Below are positions 17,551 through 27,623 of a stretch of 64,000 bases of DNA, in pieces (positions within the stretch are counted from its first letter, which is position 1; the number at the start of each line of letters is the position of its first letter). This stretch comes from Vreelandella nanhaiensis. GTDB lineage: Bacteria > Pseudomonadota > Gammaproteobacteria > Pseudomonadales > Halomonadaceae. The translations under genes were made by a program, and so were the position numbers. The notes under the pieces are model-generated. The model saw nothing but the letters and a program-made list of their open reading frames with translations. It was not told the origin of the DNA and did no database searches. The stretch lies in assembly GCF_003990185.1 (NCBI RefSeq), contig NZ_RZHF01000010.1, forward strand, positions 1-64,000, in the 5' to 3' direction.

Positions 17551-18918
17551 ATGCCGAAGGGCTCTTGCTTAAAACTGTTTGCCATGGGGGCCGCTTTTGC
17601 GGCCCTCGTGCCCTTGAGCGACGTGGCGATGGCCACCCCTAACCAAGCTGGAATGAATGCTGGGGGAGCCTGGGCCAGGGATTTCAACCCAAACAACGCC
17701 TTCCGATCAGCTACATCGAGCCTGGGTCTTGAGGATACGAAAACCTCTGGTGAGCTTGGAGGGGAGGTGGGGCTTCAAGTTAAACAGAAACAGCAGCGAA
17801 ACTTTAGATGCCGCGACGGGGCTCGCCTCACTGCAGGCGGCATTCGAGTTTTGGTCGAAGAGTGTGAACAAAGCGACAATGGTGAGCTTGAGCGGATCAG
17901 TGTGTCCGTATGTGACGCACTAACTCAGGGGATACGGTGTAGCGAGGACCGCTACACGGTCACAAGAGAAATACCGACCGGGGGAGAAGCCGCCTTCAGC
18001 GGAGGCAACCTGTACGGAGCATATCGAGTCGAGGCTGAATGTTCTTCATCGTCTTGCACCATGACTATGCACCAACTTCACGGGGATGCATGGGGCGGCA
18101 ACGATATGCGTCAGAAAGGGAATGATAGAGTCAATCAAGATCCCAATCACCCGTCAAATACAATTAGTGATGTTCGCGACAACCCTACTTTTGAACGTGG
18201 CAGCAACTTTGCTGATGATCGTTCAAAGTGTCTCGGCAATCAAATAAACCAACTTTTCAGTGAAGGTGATATTCCAGTTTCATGTGACCCCAACGACCCA
18301 AGGACAATTGATTTTCTTGACATCAATGCTGGTGGAGAATGCAAGCCGGATAAAATCACAACCGATTCCTGCGTGGTCGATATACCAACAAGACTCGTTA
18401 CTTGTGAGCCTGAATCTCGGGAGTGTGAGGTAAGAAGAGACTCCGCAGAGTTTAGCTGCGCTAGAAAACTTGAGGTGACGGGAATAAAAATACCGACATG
18501 TAATAATGGCGATCACCTTTTAACTATAACGAGCGACCCCTGCCCTAGCTGCGTCGATTACCTCAGATATAACTTTTACTGCCAAGACCAAGGCTACCGA
18601 GTTGTCTATGACACGGTAAAGAAGTCAGATGGTTCACGTCATACAGGCCCTCACTCAAATGTTGTCAGTGGCGGCTTGAACACTACTGTACCTAAAACAA
18701 CTGTTATAGAGGACTTTAGCGGTAGTAAATGTTTTCGAGTAGCTTACGAGCAGAACTGTAATGGCACTACCTGCAATGTCACAGCTTACTTTGAAAACCC
18801 TTGCAAGAACATAAGCTATGCAGGTTCAAATAGCTTCCCTATACCAATGAGAATCGAATTCACAGATAGAGTGATCGATGAATGTACTGGTTTAGAAAGC
18901 AGACGGCCTGAGTTATAA
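17551..18918 (+). CDS. Cys-rich exported protein, TraN-like N-part
   Basis: 455 residues starting MPKGSCLKLFAMGAAFAALV; the ribosome site GGAG and one-base spacing from trbC decide this start over an in-frame one at 17449. A signal peptide is followed by a long Cys-rich region (about 25 cysteines, many in Cys-x(3-6)-Cys pairs, for example CPSCVDYLRYNFYC). The mate-pair adhesin TraN has this kind of Cys-rich surface domain. Together with the next gene it could represent a TraN split in two, or a separate surface partner. The DNA turns distinctly AT-richer from about 18110, inside the gene. Confidence 0.65.
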   Translation: MPKGSCLKLFAMGAAFAALVPLSDVAMATPNQAGMNAGGAWARDFNPNNAFRSATSSLGLEDTKTSGELGGEVGLQVKQKQQRNFRCRDGARLTAGGIRVLVEECEQSDNGELERISVSVCDALTQGIRCSEDRYTVTREIPTGGEAAFSGGNLYGAYRVEAECSSSSCTMTMHQLHGDAWGGNDMRQKGNDRVNQDPNHPSNTISDVRDNPTFERGSNFADDRSKCLGNQINQLFSEGDIPVSCDPNDPRTIDFLDINAGGECKPDKITTDSCVVDIPTRLVTCEPESRECEVRRDSAEFSCARKLEVTGIKIPTCNNGDHLLTITSDPCPSCVDYLRYNFYCQDQGYRVVYDTVKKSDGSRHTGPHSNVVSGGLNTTVPKTTVIEDFSGSKCFRVAYEQNCNGTTCNVTAYFENPCKNISYAGSNSFPIPMRIEFTDRVIDECTGLESRRPEL

Positions 18919-18921
18919 ACT

Positions 18922-21141
18922 ATGAAATATATTCATTTAGTAGCTTTATTAATCTACCTAATAATACCCCAGGTTACCTTTGGGGCTTTAAGCGACTACC
19001 AAGAGTGCTACAAGGTCGGAGAGACATGTATTGATTCTGCCCCCAGAACGATAATGGGTAAAACAGTCCGACGAGAGTGCTGGGAATATGCCGTTACTTA
19101 TAGATGTTACGGCGATCCATATAGCCACACTTGCAATCTCGAAGCACTACAGAACGATGATGACTGGAAGTTGGTAAACACGTTTGGAGAAACATATCCA
19201 GCGACCTATTCGCAATATTCACGCATTCTTCCTGACAGTTGGATCGAAGAATGGCAAAAGAGCGAGTCTACATGTAGTGCCGACACTTCGTATGGCTGTG
19301 GCCCAGATATAAGCAGGACAGATATAAAAGATGCTTCTGGAAATATTGTCGGCCAGAAAGTAACTAAGCGCTGTTACATCGGCGAGACACCACGTTGCAA
19401 TAACGACCCGAACTGCAACATAACGAGCTACGACTGCACCAGAAAGCAAGACGGTTTATGCGTTCGGCAGGAACAGACATATACATGTCGCGAAGATGGG
19501 AAATGCGATCCTAGTTCCTACGAAATTATGCCTGAAGTTAGCGATGATGAAGGCGCCTTCTCAGACGCTATTGCAGCGGCAGGTGTCATGGACATGATCG
19601 CTGCCGAGGGTGGGTTAGATGAAAACATGCGGATCTTTTCTGGCATGGAGCGCGAGTGCAAAGCGATTACAAGCGATTTCCGCCGCATGATGGAATTTAA
19701 CGCAACCGTATCAACCGTTTTGGCAACGTATTTTGGAGGACCGCTTGGAGCTGTCTTGGCTGGCACTGCTTCGGCAGACATTCTAAATGCTATTGAGCAC
19801 ATGCAATGCTGTCAGGAAGACCCAGAAGATGTCGTTTTGACCAGCTCATTTATCTCTATGGCTACAGGAATCGGTGCTGACTACTGTGACCTCGAAGATG
19901 TAGAGCTTGCTGCTGCTCGCATGGCGAAACGAGCCGTCCAAGTTACACCCGGCTTTGTTCCCACCAATAATACGCTATGCACGTTCGCAAATTATATTTA
20001 CAACGCGCCTGCGAAAGGTGACATGTCCTACGCGAAGCAAATATGCGCACATTGGACAAGGCCATGGTCGATTGCGAACACCCAAACTCAGGTGGATAGA
20101 TACCAACGCTGGTGCGAGTTTGACTCGATGCTTGCCAGAATAATTCAAGAACAGGGTCGAGAACAGCTTGCCGAGTTGGCTTCGCAAAACGCAGGTGGAG
20201 CTGTTACCAAGCGCATTGAGTTTCCTTTTTACAATTCTGCCGGAGGATGGTCGAACGAGCTAAATGCCAACAGCAATCGAGTGCGGTTCTGGCAGTGGAA
20301 AGAGGAATGCTCTACCGATGAAGGCTTTACCAATTCGATGTTATCTGGATACGATTGCCCTTCAAGCCCAGACATTTATGCAGCGGTCTGCTCTGAATCG
20401 TCATGCGGGGCACCGCCTGATCACCCTGTTTATGGCTTTAGCCCAGGCTGGGAAACCCATCGCTTAGCAGCAGAGGATCATCACACCCGTGCGATCAACC
20501 GATATTCGGTTGTAGAAGGTGGGTGTTTTGAAGATGGCAGCTGTGAATACAAAGTTCACGCTTGGAAAGCTGGCGCTGGTGGTCAGATGCGCATTCCCTT
20601 AGATATGAAGTGGCCAATCAATTTTCCTAATGATGGCTGGGGCGAGTTTTCTTGGGCGCATAACAATGTTCACTTCGAGGCATATACAAACCCTCTAGGT
20701 TCAGAATCCCCTTCCAGAGGGCTGCGCATGTGTATCGGTTCATCATATGAATGCTATGACAATGCGGCGTGGAATGAAGTCAACATCCAAAATGACATTA
20801 CTAATTTGAATAACTATGTCAGCAACAGTCCACCAGTGACTCTCACTGGTGGATGTTCCGTTGAGGAATGTGAGTTTAGAGCTTCAATTGAAGTCAATCT
20901 TACAGCTAAGCCTTGGTACACCTACTCAGAAAAGAAATACGAGCCGTGCATGCTAAAGGTTTTGGGTAGCTGTGTGACAAAGGCCTCCACAACTTACGAT
21001 CGTCAGTACAAGCCAGACTGCACCGGGTTCACTATTGACGAGTTCCTTGCACTTGATCTCGGCGATATGGATTTCTCGGAGTACGTGGAAACGTTGTCGG
21101 AAAAAGCACAATCGGAGTTCAACCAGACATGGGCAAGATAG
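18922..21141 (+). CDS. traN: Mating-pair stabilisation protein TraN
   Basis: 739 residues with a signal peptide (to about residue 21). TraN is an outer-membrane Cys-rich adhesin that fixes donor and recipient together. Seen: dense cysteines in the first 200 residues (VTKRCYIGETPRC, CNITSYDCTRKQDGLC), a central hydrophobic patch (STVLATYFGGPLGAVLAGTA), then QCCQEDPEDV, CEFDSMLARIIQEQGREQLA and WKEECSTDEGF, matching TraN C-terminal blocks. The start lies three bases after the previous gene. The N-terminal part is AT-rich and the C-terminal part GC-richer, as if the exposed part was exchanged. Confidence 0.85.
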   Translation: MKYIHLVALLIYLIIPQVTFGALSDYQECYKVGETCIDSAPRTIMGKTVRRECWEYAVTYRCYGDPYSHTCNLEALQNDDDWKLVNTFGETYPATYSQYSRILPDSWIEEWQKSESTCSADTSYGCGPDISRTDIKDASGNIVGQKVTKRCYIGETPRCNNDPNCNITSYDCTRKQDGLCVRQEQTYTCREDGKCDPSSYEIMPEVSDDEGAFSDAIAAAGVMDMIAAEGGLDENMRIFSGMERECKAITSDFRRMMEFNATVSTVLATYFGGPLGAVLAGTASADILNAIEHMQCCQEDPEDVVLTSSFISMATGIGADYCDLEDVELAAARMAKRAVQVTPGFVPTNNTLCTFANYIYNAPAKGDMSYAKQICAHWTRPWSIANTQTQVDRYQRWCEFDSMLARIIQEQGREQLAELASQNAGGAVTKRIEFPFYNSAGGWSNELNANSNRVRFWQWKEECSTDEGFTNSMLSGYDCPSSPDIYAAVCSESSCGAPPDHPVYGFSPGWETHRLAAEDHHTRAINRYSVVEGGCFEDGSCEYKVHAWKAGAGGQMRIPLDMKWPINFPNDGWGEFSWAHNNVHFEAYTNPLGSESPSRGLRMCIGSSYECYDNAAWNEVNIQNDITNLNNYVSNSPPVTLTGGCSVEECEFRASIEVNLTAKPWYTYSEKKYEPCMLKVLGSCVTKASTTYDRQYKPDCTGFTIDEFLALDLGDMDFSEYVETLSEKAQSEFNQTWAR

Positions 21142-21719
21142 CTTTAATTCAAGCTACTTGTGTGGTGATGGTATTGGCATCTACTGGCTCCTTCGGGAGC
21201 CCAGTAGACCGAATCACTGCCCAAGCTGAAGCGCTGGCATCGGGTGCAGCCGGTTCAGAGGAAGTTGTGCAGAACGCGGGGCAGAGGCCTTTCATGTTCA
21301 CGCCCAATAATGGGTATGTAGGCCTAGAAACCCAGCTAGATGTATCGCTCACTTATACGTCCTTTGAGAACGGTGGACAGAACGTTAGAAGAGTTGAAAA
21401 AGCAGTTGTCGACTGGGGTGACGGCTCAAGTCCGACCACAGTGCCCCCTGGCACACCCGCCTACCATACGTATGGCCACCGCAATAAGGAGGGTGCCATT
21501 ACACCTCATGGAAGTATTGTCTATACCGGCAGGATTACGTTCGTGACTACTTCAGGCAATGCATATACCGAGCAATTTCAATATAGCATGTGGCATTCCT
21601 TTCTTGACTCGCTTGTTCCAGGAGGAAGATCGCTACCCAACAACATGCTACCGAGCGTTAGTGGGGCTGGTGGCAGGGATCGTTTGCCCAGTGGCTTCTT
21701 TGATAGGAACAACAAATAA
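21129..21719 (+). CDS. Exported PKD-like protein in the transfer operon
   Basis: 196 residues with a signal peptide. The middle (VEKAVVDWGDGSSPTTVPPG, then His-Thr-Tyr, and Gly-Arg-Ile-Thr-Phe-Val-Thr) has the WGDGS...HTY signature of PKD-type beta-sandwich domains. Start 21129 overlaps the end of traN by 13 bases. It probably sits in the periplasm or envelope as a binding or structural accessory. Not a standard F-operon gene. Confidence 0.65.
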   Translation: MGKIALIQATCVVMVLASTGSFGSPVDRITAQAEALASGAAGSEEVVQNAGQRPFMFTPNNGYVGLETQLDVSLTYTSFENGGQNVRRVEKAVVDWGDGSSPTTVPPGTPAYHTYGHRNKEGAITPHGSIVYTGRITFVTTSGNAYTEQFQYSMWHSFLDSLVPGGRSLPNNMLPSVSGAGGRDRLPSGFFDRNNK

Positions 21720-22132
21720 TGCAAACTCTTTTCAAGGCTGCGCTGATCATGGTGGCAACAACCATGCCTTTGTTTGCCAATGCTCAGGAAGGCGCCAATG
21801 AACCCGCGCATCAGCTTTACGGCGGTCATGATGCTGGCGCGCTACTTAGCAAGTCGCTTATGGTGACCAGCCAGCTAGATTGGCTCAATGCCTGGTCGCT
21901 GAACCTTGGAGGCAATCCACCAGAAGATTTGCCCCAAGGCTATATCGGAGTTCTAGTCTTCGCGTCCTACCCAGGACATCTCATAAGCCTTCATCCTCTG
22001 GACGACAGCTCATCTTTGATGATTCGCTGCCATCAGGCACCGCTGCCCGACAGCCGTAGCTACATCGCCCCCTCTGCATGGGCAGCCGGGATGTTCCGTG
22101 CTGATAGCGTGACGCTGGAGGATTGCCCATGA
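21719..22132 (+). CDS. Small exported protein, transfer operon
   Basis: 137 residues; signal peptide to Ala-Asn-Ala-Gln. No domain recognised. It has two cysteines late in the sequence (Ile-Arg-Cys-His and Glu-Asp-Cys-Pro) that may pair. It is stop-start coupled on both sides (TAATG with the PKD-like gene and ATGA with the coupling protein). Confidence 0.6.
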   Translation: MQTLFKAALIMVATTMPLFANAQEGANEPAHQLYGGHDAGALLSKSLMVTSQLDWLNAWSLNLGGNPPEDLPQGYIGVLVFASYPGHLISLHPLDDSSSLMIRCHQAPLPDSRSYIAPSAWAAGMFRADSVTLEDCP

Positions 22133-23799
22133 TAGCCGGCAGAATGGATGCGCTGGCACTTACCGCCATTGCAGCCGGCGTTGCGGCCGCTACACCTTGG
22201 GCTGTCGGCACCTTCCCAGCATGGCCTGCTGGCGTCCTGGGTTCGCTGGGGATGGCGCAGCTCACATGGAGCCAGGCTATGGCCAAGCTGCGCCAGTACG
22301 ACGAGGATTCCCGAGAGGGCTTCGTGCTGCCTTCAGACGAGCCAGTAGATGATAAGGGGCCTTCCTTACATATCGGCCTGACCACCGACAAAAATACTCG
22401 AATCAACATGCCCGACATCCTCGGGCAGCGACACACTGCGATCGTGGGTCAGTCTGGTGTGGGTAAGACTACTCTTGGTGAATATATCCTCTGGCAGCAA
22501 ACTGCGCGTGGGCGCGGATGGCTATTCATTGACGCCAAGATCGATCGGGACACTCGGGATCACCTAGCGTACATGGCCAAGGTGACAGGCCGCGAAGATG
22601 AACTCTACATTATCGACGTGTCAGACCCCGATAACGCCAATACCTATAACCCTGTTCTCCACGGCGATCCTGATGAGGTGGCATCGCGGCTGATGAACCT
22701 CATTCCTTCTGCGGAGAACAATCCAGGCGCCGATCACTACAGGCAATCCGCCAATCATGCACTCACTGTCATCATTGCCGCTCTGCAAGCCTCCGGTCAG
22801 TTATATCACTTCGGAGATCTATCAATTCTATTGCAGTCCGATAGAGCCCTTGAAAACTTGGAGAGAATGACTCCTCAAGGGCCTGAGAAGAGGGCGCTAT
22901 CGATCTTCCTCGATCAGTTCCGTACCCGTACCAAGGAAGGGACAAAAATCGACCTCAACCGCATGAAGCAAACGCTGGGCGGGATGGCAGGCCGGATTGC
23001 ACTGTTCGCCCAGGGTAAGTTTGGAAAGGTCTTCAACGTTTATGCCCCGGAAATCGTGCTTACCGAGATTATTCGTAAGGGCCACATGCTTTATGTCTCG
23101 CTTCCGACGATGGGAAAGGACACCGCAGCCCTCAACCTAGGGAAAATGATCGTCTCGGACATTCGCTCTGCTGTTGCCTACATTCAGGATTTACCCAAGG
23201 GCGAAAGGCCAGAGCATTTCATCGCACTTCTGGATGAAATGGGTGCTTACGTAATGGAAGGGGTAGGGCGTCTCTTCGAGCAGGCGCGATCGGCCAATAT
23301 CGCACTGATTCCAGCCTTCCAGTCCTTCAGCCAGCTTAATCGAGTCTCGCCAGACTTTGCAGACATCGTGATACAGAACACTTGGAACAAAATATTCTTC
23401 AAGTTCGGTGCGAAAGACAGCCCTGAAGAGGCCGCAGAAATACTAGGTAAAACCAAGCGTTTTCAACGTACTGTCTCAGTCTCGGCTAACCAGGGAGAGA
23501 GTGCGCAGTATTTGAGAACCACCCCACAATCCAGCATGTCCGATGGCGGCGGCATGGGTGAAAGCTGGCGCGAAGTTGAGGAGTTCAGGGTAACACCGGA
23601 TCAATTGAGAGCCATGGATATGGGGCAAGCGGTCATGATGATGGGCGCTCGCATGTATCATTTGAGAACGCCAATGATCAACTACCCCAAACACATTCCT
23701 TCATTTAAGGTAATAAAACGCAAGATGAAGATGCCTGCCGACAAACAGGCGCTTAACTTCGAGGAACGGCTAAACGAGTTTCTTACAGCAACTGTTTAG
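22129..23799 (+). CDS. traD: TraD-type type IV coupling protein
   Basis: 556 residues. Coupling proteins are inner-membrane hexameric ATPases that feed the DNA-relaxase complex to the pore. Start 22129 has GGAGG seven bases upstream. Seen: two N-terminal hydrophobic segments (residues 6-45), Walker A (AIVGQSGVGKTTL), a Walker B region (FIALLDEMGAYV), and SANIALIPAFQSFSQL with later WNKIFFKFGAKD, typical of TraD/VirD4 proteins. Shorter than F TraD because the C-terminal tail is missing. The P-loop is intact. Confidence 0.88.
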   Translation: MIAGRMDALALTAIAAGVAAATPWAVGTFPAWPAGVLGSLGMAQLTWSQAMAKLRQYDEDSREGFVLPSDEPVDDKGPSLHIGLTTDKNTRINMPDILGQRHTAIVGQSGVGKTTLGEYILWQQTARGRGWLFIDAKIDRDTRDHLAYMAKVTGREDELYIIDVSDPDNANTYNPVLHGDPDEVASRLMNLIPSAENNPGADHYRQSANHALTVIIAALQASGQLYHFGDLSILLQSDRALENLERMTPQGPEKRALSIFLDQFRTRTKEGTKIDLNRMKQTLGGMAGRIALFAQGKFGKVFNVYAPEIVLTEIIRKGHMLYVSLPTMGKDTAALNLGKMIVSDIRSAVAYIQDLPKGERPEHFIALLDEMGAYVMEGVGRLFEQARSANIALIPAFQSFSQLNRVSPDFADIVIQNTWNKIFFKFGAKDSPEEAAEILGKTKRFQRTVSVSANQGESAQYLRTTPQSSMSDGGGMGESWREVEEFRVTPDQLRAMDMGQAVMMMGARMYHLRTPMINYPKHIPSFKVIKRKMKMPADKQALNFEERLNEFLTATV

Positions 23800-23808
23800 G
23801 GGGTAGTT

Positions 23809-24060
23809 ATGATTACAGTGTTATTTTGGGCGACAATCGCCATTTTCGCTATGTTGCTCTTAGGAATTCTTCCGGGAGTAAAAGAAGTCTTTAGGCCGCT
23901 CATGGACATTATATCCAAGGGAACCGGCGAGGTATTGAAATTCGCTGGGGGATATATTCTTTGGCTTGCCAAGACGATAATTCATGCCCATATCGACCTT
24001 GTTATCCACTTATGTCATAAGCGCTCATACTTTGACCCAGCAGAAAAGATGAGAAAATAG
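23809..24060 (+). CDS. Small membrane protein
   Basis: 83 residues. Two hydrophobic segments at about 4-24 and 40-62 (Tyr-Ile-Leu-Trp-Leu-Ala-Lys-Thr-Ile-Ile), separated by a short polar stretch. GGGG precedes the start, ten bases after traD. Function unknown; probably a pore or coupling accessory by position. Confidence 0.55.
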   Translation: MITVLFWATIAIFAMLLLGILPGVKEVFRPLMDIISKGTGEVLKFAGGYILWLAKTIIHAHIDLVIHLCHKRSYFDPAEKMRK

Positions 24061-24144
24061 CCGCTTCATGCTGTACGATTGAAATCGTCGTATGGTATTA
24101 TTACACAACAGTAAGGTAATTGCGTCGATCGCTGGGAGGTCGAA

Positions 24145-24489
24145 ATGGCTAACAATAATCGCAAAGCTCGCCGCCAACGTGCGATCGCAGCCCGCCAAAG
24201 TGCCGCCCGGAAACCCAAGGGTTCTTTCGTAGTCAATGAGCTTCAACACTTGATCGGTGCAGAAGAAGAAGATGTTGTACGTGCCGCTAGGTGGAGAGCC
24301 AAACAGAACATATACGTATTTCTGATGGTGAACTTAGTAATAATTCCAAGCCTATTAATATTTACCTATTTCACATGGGATAGTGCCCCTGGCAAAGTGC
24401 TTCCCTTTATTTGGGCAGGGTATGCTCTGGTTCTTATATTCCAGACCAGGGCGATGTTGAGGTTCAAACGGATCATTAAAAATGCATGA
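24145..24489 (+). CDS. Small basic two-segment membrane protein
   Basis: 114 residues. A very basic N-terminus (NNNRKARRQRAIAARQSAAR) faces the cytoplasm, then a helix with Leu-Ile-Gly-Ala-Glu-Glu-Glu-Asp, then two membrane segments (about 62-82 and 90-108). GGGAGG lies six bases before the start. The last gene of the plus-strand operon, followed at once by the shared terminator. Confidence 0.55.
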   Translation: MANNNRKARRQRAIAARQSAARKPKGSFVVNELQHLIGAEEEDVVRAARWRAKQNIYVFLMVNLVIIPSLLIFTYFTWDSAPGKVLPFIWAGYALVLIFQTRAMLRFKRIIKNA

Positions 24490-24517
24490 AGAAAGGCCCC
24501 TCGCAAGGGGCCTTTTT
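24490..24517. terminator. Bidirectional terminator between the two tra operons
   Basis: AAAGGCCCCT, loop CGCA, AGGGGCCTTT with T-runs on both strands. It ends the plus operon and the minus traF-traH-traG operon, which converge here. Confidence 0.92.
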
Positions 24518-24518
24518 C

Positions 24519-27500
24519 TTATGGGCGGGTGCCCATTAATTCTCGCGGATCAATATCTGACCCTTGGTTAGGGGAAGGCTCTTCCGTTGATTCAGAACCT
24601 CGACGCACCTGGCCGCGATTGATCGTAGCGGCCGTAGCATTCTGGGTTGAGCCATTATTGGCCTGAGAATCGATTTGCTCTTGAGTAGACGGCATAGGAG
24701 AGCTGGCCGACTCAAATTCGCCATCCCCTCCATACGTGTAATATGCATGCCCTCCTTCACGCTCAACAGCATAAACTGCCTGATTGTTCTCGTAGTAGGT
24801 TGGAACGAAGGTGTCATCTCCGATCTGTATATTGGATCGTTCGCCTCCGGTAATGAGAGCATCCGCATTTTGTTGGTCAGCGGCATCGATCGCCCTACGA
24901 TCAGCGACAGAAAAGCTACCTCCTGTATCGATCACATGATAAGCATCTGGCCTTTCAACGTCCGCTTGCGCATTACCTTGGATCGTCCCTAGCCGTTCGC
25001 TGGAATCAACCGATAGTGAACTTACACCGCCTCTCTCTATCGGTGTGGTGACTTCAGTTGCCGTTGCTGCTCGTGCGCCCACATCGCTTGTATTTGCGCC
25101 GACACTGCCACTTACAGCATTCTCACGCCCGGCAACTTCAGCACGATCGGTATTCTGTCGCTGTTCAACCTCACCTCGTAGATCATTGGCATCGCTACGC
25201 ATAGCCGAAATAGTCTGTGGGCTGGCGGGAGTAGGGATCGAGCCACTGCGACTTGCAACATATTCCTCGCGTGCTTGCTGTTGAACCTGGACAGCTTCCT
25301 GATAATCGTTTGAGGCCGCATAGAGCATAGAGGCGCGGTCTTCACCGACCCGCCCCTCAAGTACCTGTCGAGATTCGCTCTGGGATACTTTTTCTGAATA
25401 TCGGCTGCCGTCTTGACCTACAACTTGAACTGCACCATTTTCAGAGAAAGATAGCTTCCCAGTATCTGATTGGCTCAGGCTCATAGATTCTTCGGTCGTG
25501 TCTTGGCTAGTGTCTGAACCACGGACCCCGACTTCGCCCTGTACAGATGTCCTTGCATAAGCGCTAGCACCCGCATTAAGTGAAAGACCAACCTCTGTTT
25601 TACCCCCAGCTTCGATTGAGGCCTTTCCGGCCGCATGCGAAGTAACATCATTAATTTCCCTTTCCGATAATCCGGCCTGCTCCATAACTTGCCTAGTAGC
25701 AGACAGCTCAGACATATATTGTTGCCCTTGCTGATCCTGAGACATCCTTGACCAGTCAACCGAGCCGTCAGCTACAAACCCTTGGTCTTGGGCGTATTGG
25801 GTAGCCGATCTGAAGGTATCAGTCATCATATTCTGGGATTGTTGGCTAAATGACTGTTTCGCTTCTTCTGTTCTCTGGGTCGCTTCACTAAATGCCTGCG
25901 ACTTAGATAGGCTCTCCCTCATGTCTGCCGCTCTTAGGCCTACGTTCGTATCCTGCCCGCTCATATTCGTAACTTGAGATGCCCCAACGCCGACATGGTG
26001 TGCCGATACCTCTTCCCCAGAGCTGTAGCGGTGAGAGGTTTGGTGAGCATTCATGTTCGCGTTGTTCATGCTTACCTGGCCAGCCGAGGCTGCACCTGTA
26101 GACATGTTGTTCGCTGCTGTCGCCGCTTGTTGACTACCAGATGCCCTGTCCAGGACAGAAGTGAAGGCGTAACCGCTACCAGATACTAACCCCCACATGA
26201 TGGCGGGTACTAAGGTGGACATAAAACCTGAGGCCATTACCATCTTGTCCGACATATCGCTAACTGCGCTCATATTGGCCATGGTGAGACCATCAGCGAG
26301 GTATCCCGCTGTCTGACCCTGGAAATAGAGCATCATGATGTAGTTCACGATTGCGAGCCCTGGCCACCATAAAATGAGCCAGGTCATCACCTGGGCATAC
26401 GAGGTGCCCATCTTCTTGCCTAAGCCGGGGACCAGCACCGCAGCAAACACAATCGGCGCCAGCCCAATCACGAATGCCTGAAGGATAGCGAAGAAATAGC
26501 CCGCCATATCCCGGAAGAGAATAGCTGTGCTATACCATCCAGATTGCTGGGCACGTCGAGCCTGCTCCATATTCAAGGCTGAGATCAGCTCGTTGGAGCC
26601 TGTGGCCATTGCTGCGTATTCATAGGTGCCAGAGTACATTTCTGCGATTGCGGCTTGTGTGGCAAGCCCTGTGGCGTCCTGAACGGCACTCCCACCTGAA
26701 GCCCAGCGAAACGAATCATCCAAAGCGGCTTGTGCGAGCGCTGTTGATCCTGCTGCCTGCTGAAGCCAGAAAGGGGATGCTTCCCTCATGCCGTTCAATA
26801 ACGCGGGAGCTGCAGTCTGCAAACGGTTGTCAATGCTCGCGTAGGCCTCGTCACAAGCCTGCATGCCACCATTTAGATCGGTCGAGTCATAAACGACGGT
26901 ATAAACTGCCCGGTTCAGGTTATTGCCTAAAACCCCCCATGCATTTTGTGAGGTAATTAGCGTCACCGGGGAGATTTTGCCGCTAAAAATATTCGGCAAC
27001 GCACAGTCATTCATGAAACTTTGAATGCTTGATCGCAGGTACGGATCAGTCAGGCGAATCTTCTTCATGTCATTCAGCATGCTTGCCGCCATGCCAACGG
27101 GAGCCCCCTTTGAAATACGTAGATTCTCGAAGTTTGGCGTCGTGAAGTTAGTTTCAATGCCGTTTGTAGCCCACATCCCTATCTCTGAGATGACAACAGC
27201 AGGAAGACCGATGGCTGCCGGAACGCCTTCAATTCGTTGAATGAATTGGGGCGACCCAACGCCATCCCACACCATGTCTTCAATAAGAATATCGACCTTC
27301 AAAGAGAACAGCATGTAGACAGTAAGAATCATGCCGGCAAAATACATGGCCACCTTTTGCAGACTTCCACCCAGGATTCCCGTAAAGCACATCGCAAGGA
27401 AGCCGGCCATCGCCAAGAACAGCGCCAAGTTCCTGAACCCAGGGTTTGAGTCAGGGTCAGTCAGGCGTTTAATCGCCTCCAGTATTTGCGCCAGCGCATA

Positions 27501-27623
27501 ACCATTGCCATAGCCATAAAATGTCCAAGTGTCACCACTTGCAGGCGTCATGGTCTCTGCGATTGCTAGCCCCGGAACAGCGACCAATCCAATAGCTACA
27601 AGGGCAGGAACAAGCCATTTCAT
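24519..27623 (-). CDS. traG: TraG-like mating pair and pilus protein
   Basis: 1034 residues. TraG is a large inner-membrane protein for pilus assembly and mating-pair stabilisation, with possible surface-exclusion recognition. Seen: signal or first membrane segment, membrane segments in the first 480 residues (for example LFLAMAGFLAMCFTGILGGS, FFAILQAFVIGLAPIVFAAV, WLILWWPGLAIVNYIMMLYF), then about 550 residues of Ser/Gln/Ala-rich coiled, partly repetitive periplasmic tail. Its ATG overlaps the stop of traH (ATGA). Last gene of its operon. Confidence 0.88.
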   Translation of the reverse strand: MKWLVPALVAIGLVAVPGLAIAETMTPASGDTWTFYGYGNGYALAQILEAIKRLTDPDSNPGFRNLALFLAMAGFLAMCFTGILGGSLQKVAMYFAGMILTVYMLFSLKVDILIEDMVWDGVGSPQFIQRIEGVPAAIGLPAVVISEIGMWATNGIETNFTTPNFENLRISKGAPVGMAASMLNDMKKIRLTDPYLRSSIQSFMNDCALPNIFSGKISPVTLITSQNAWGVLGNNLNRAVYTVVYDSTDLNGGMQACDEAYASIDNRLQTAAPALLNGMREASPFWLQQAAGSTALAQAALDDSFRWASGGSAVQDATGLATQAAIAEMYSGTYEYAAMATGSNELISALNMEQARRAQQSGWYSTAILFRDMAGYFFAILQAFVIGLAPIVFAAVLVPGLGKKMGTSYAQVMTWLILWWPGLAIVNYIMMLYFQGQTAGYLADGLTMANMSAVSDMSDKMVMASGFMSTLVPAIMWGLVSGSGYAFTSVLDRASGSQQAATAANNMSTGAASAGQVSMNNANMNAHQTSHRYSSGEEVSAHHVGVGASQVTNMSGQDTNVGLRAADMRESLSKSQAFSEATQRTEEAKQSFSQQSQNMMTDTFRSATQYAQDQGFVADGSVDWSRMSQDQQGQQYMSELSATRQVMEQAGLSEREINDVTSHAAGKASIEAGGKTEVGLSLNAGASAYARTSVQGEVGVRGSDTSQDTTEESMSLSQSDTGKLSFSENGAVQVVGQDGSRYSEKVSQSESRQVLEGRVGEDRASMLYAASNDYQEAVQVQQQAREEYVASRSGSIPTPASPQTISAMRSDANDLRGEVEQRQNTDRAEVAGRENAVSGSVGANTSDVGARAATATEVTTPIERGGVSSLSVDSSERLGTIQGNAQADVERPDAYHVIDTGGSFSVADRRAIDAADQQNADALITGGERSNIQIGDDTFVPTYYENNQAVYAVEREGGHAYYTYGGDGEFESASSPMPSTQEQIDSQANNGSTQNATAATINRGQVRRGSESTEEPSPNQGSDIDPRELMGTRP

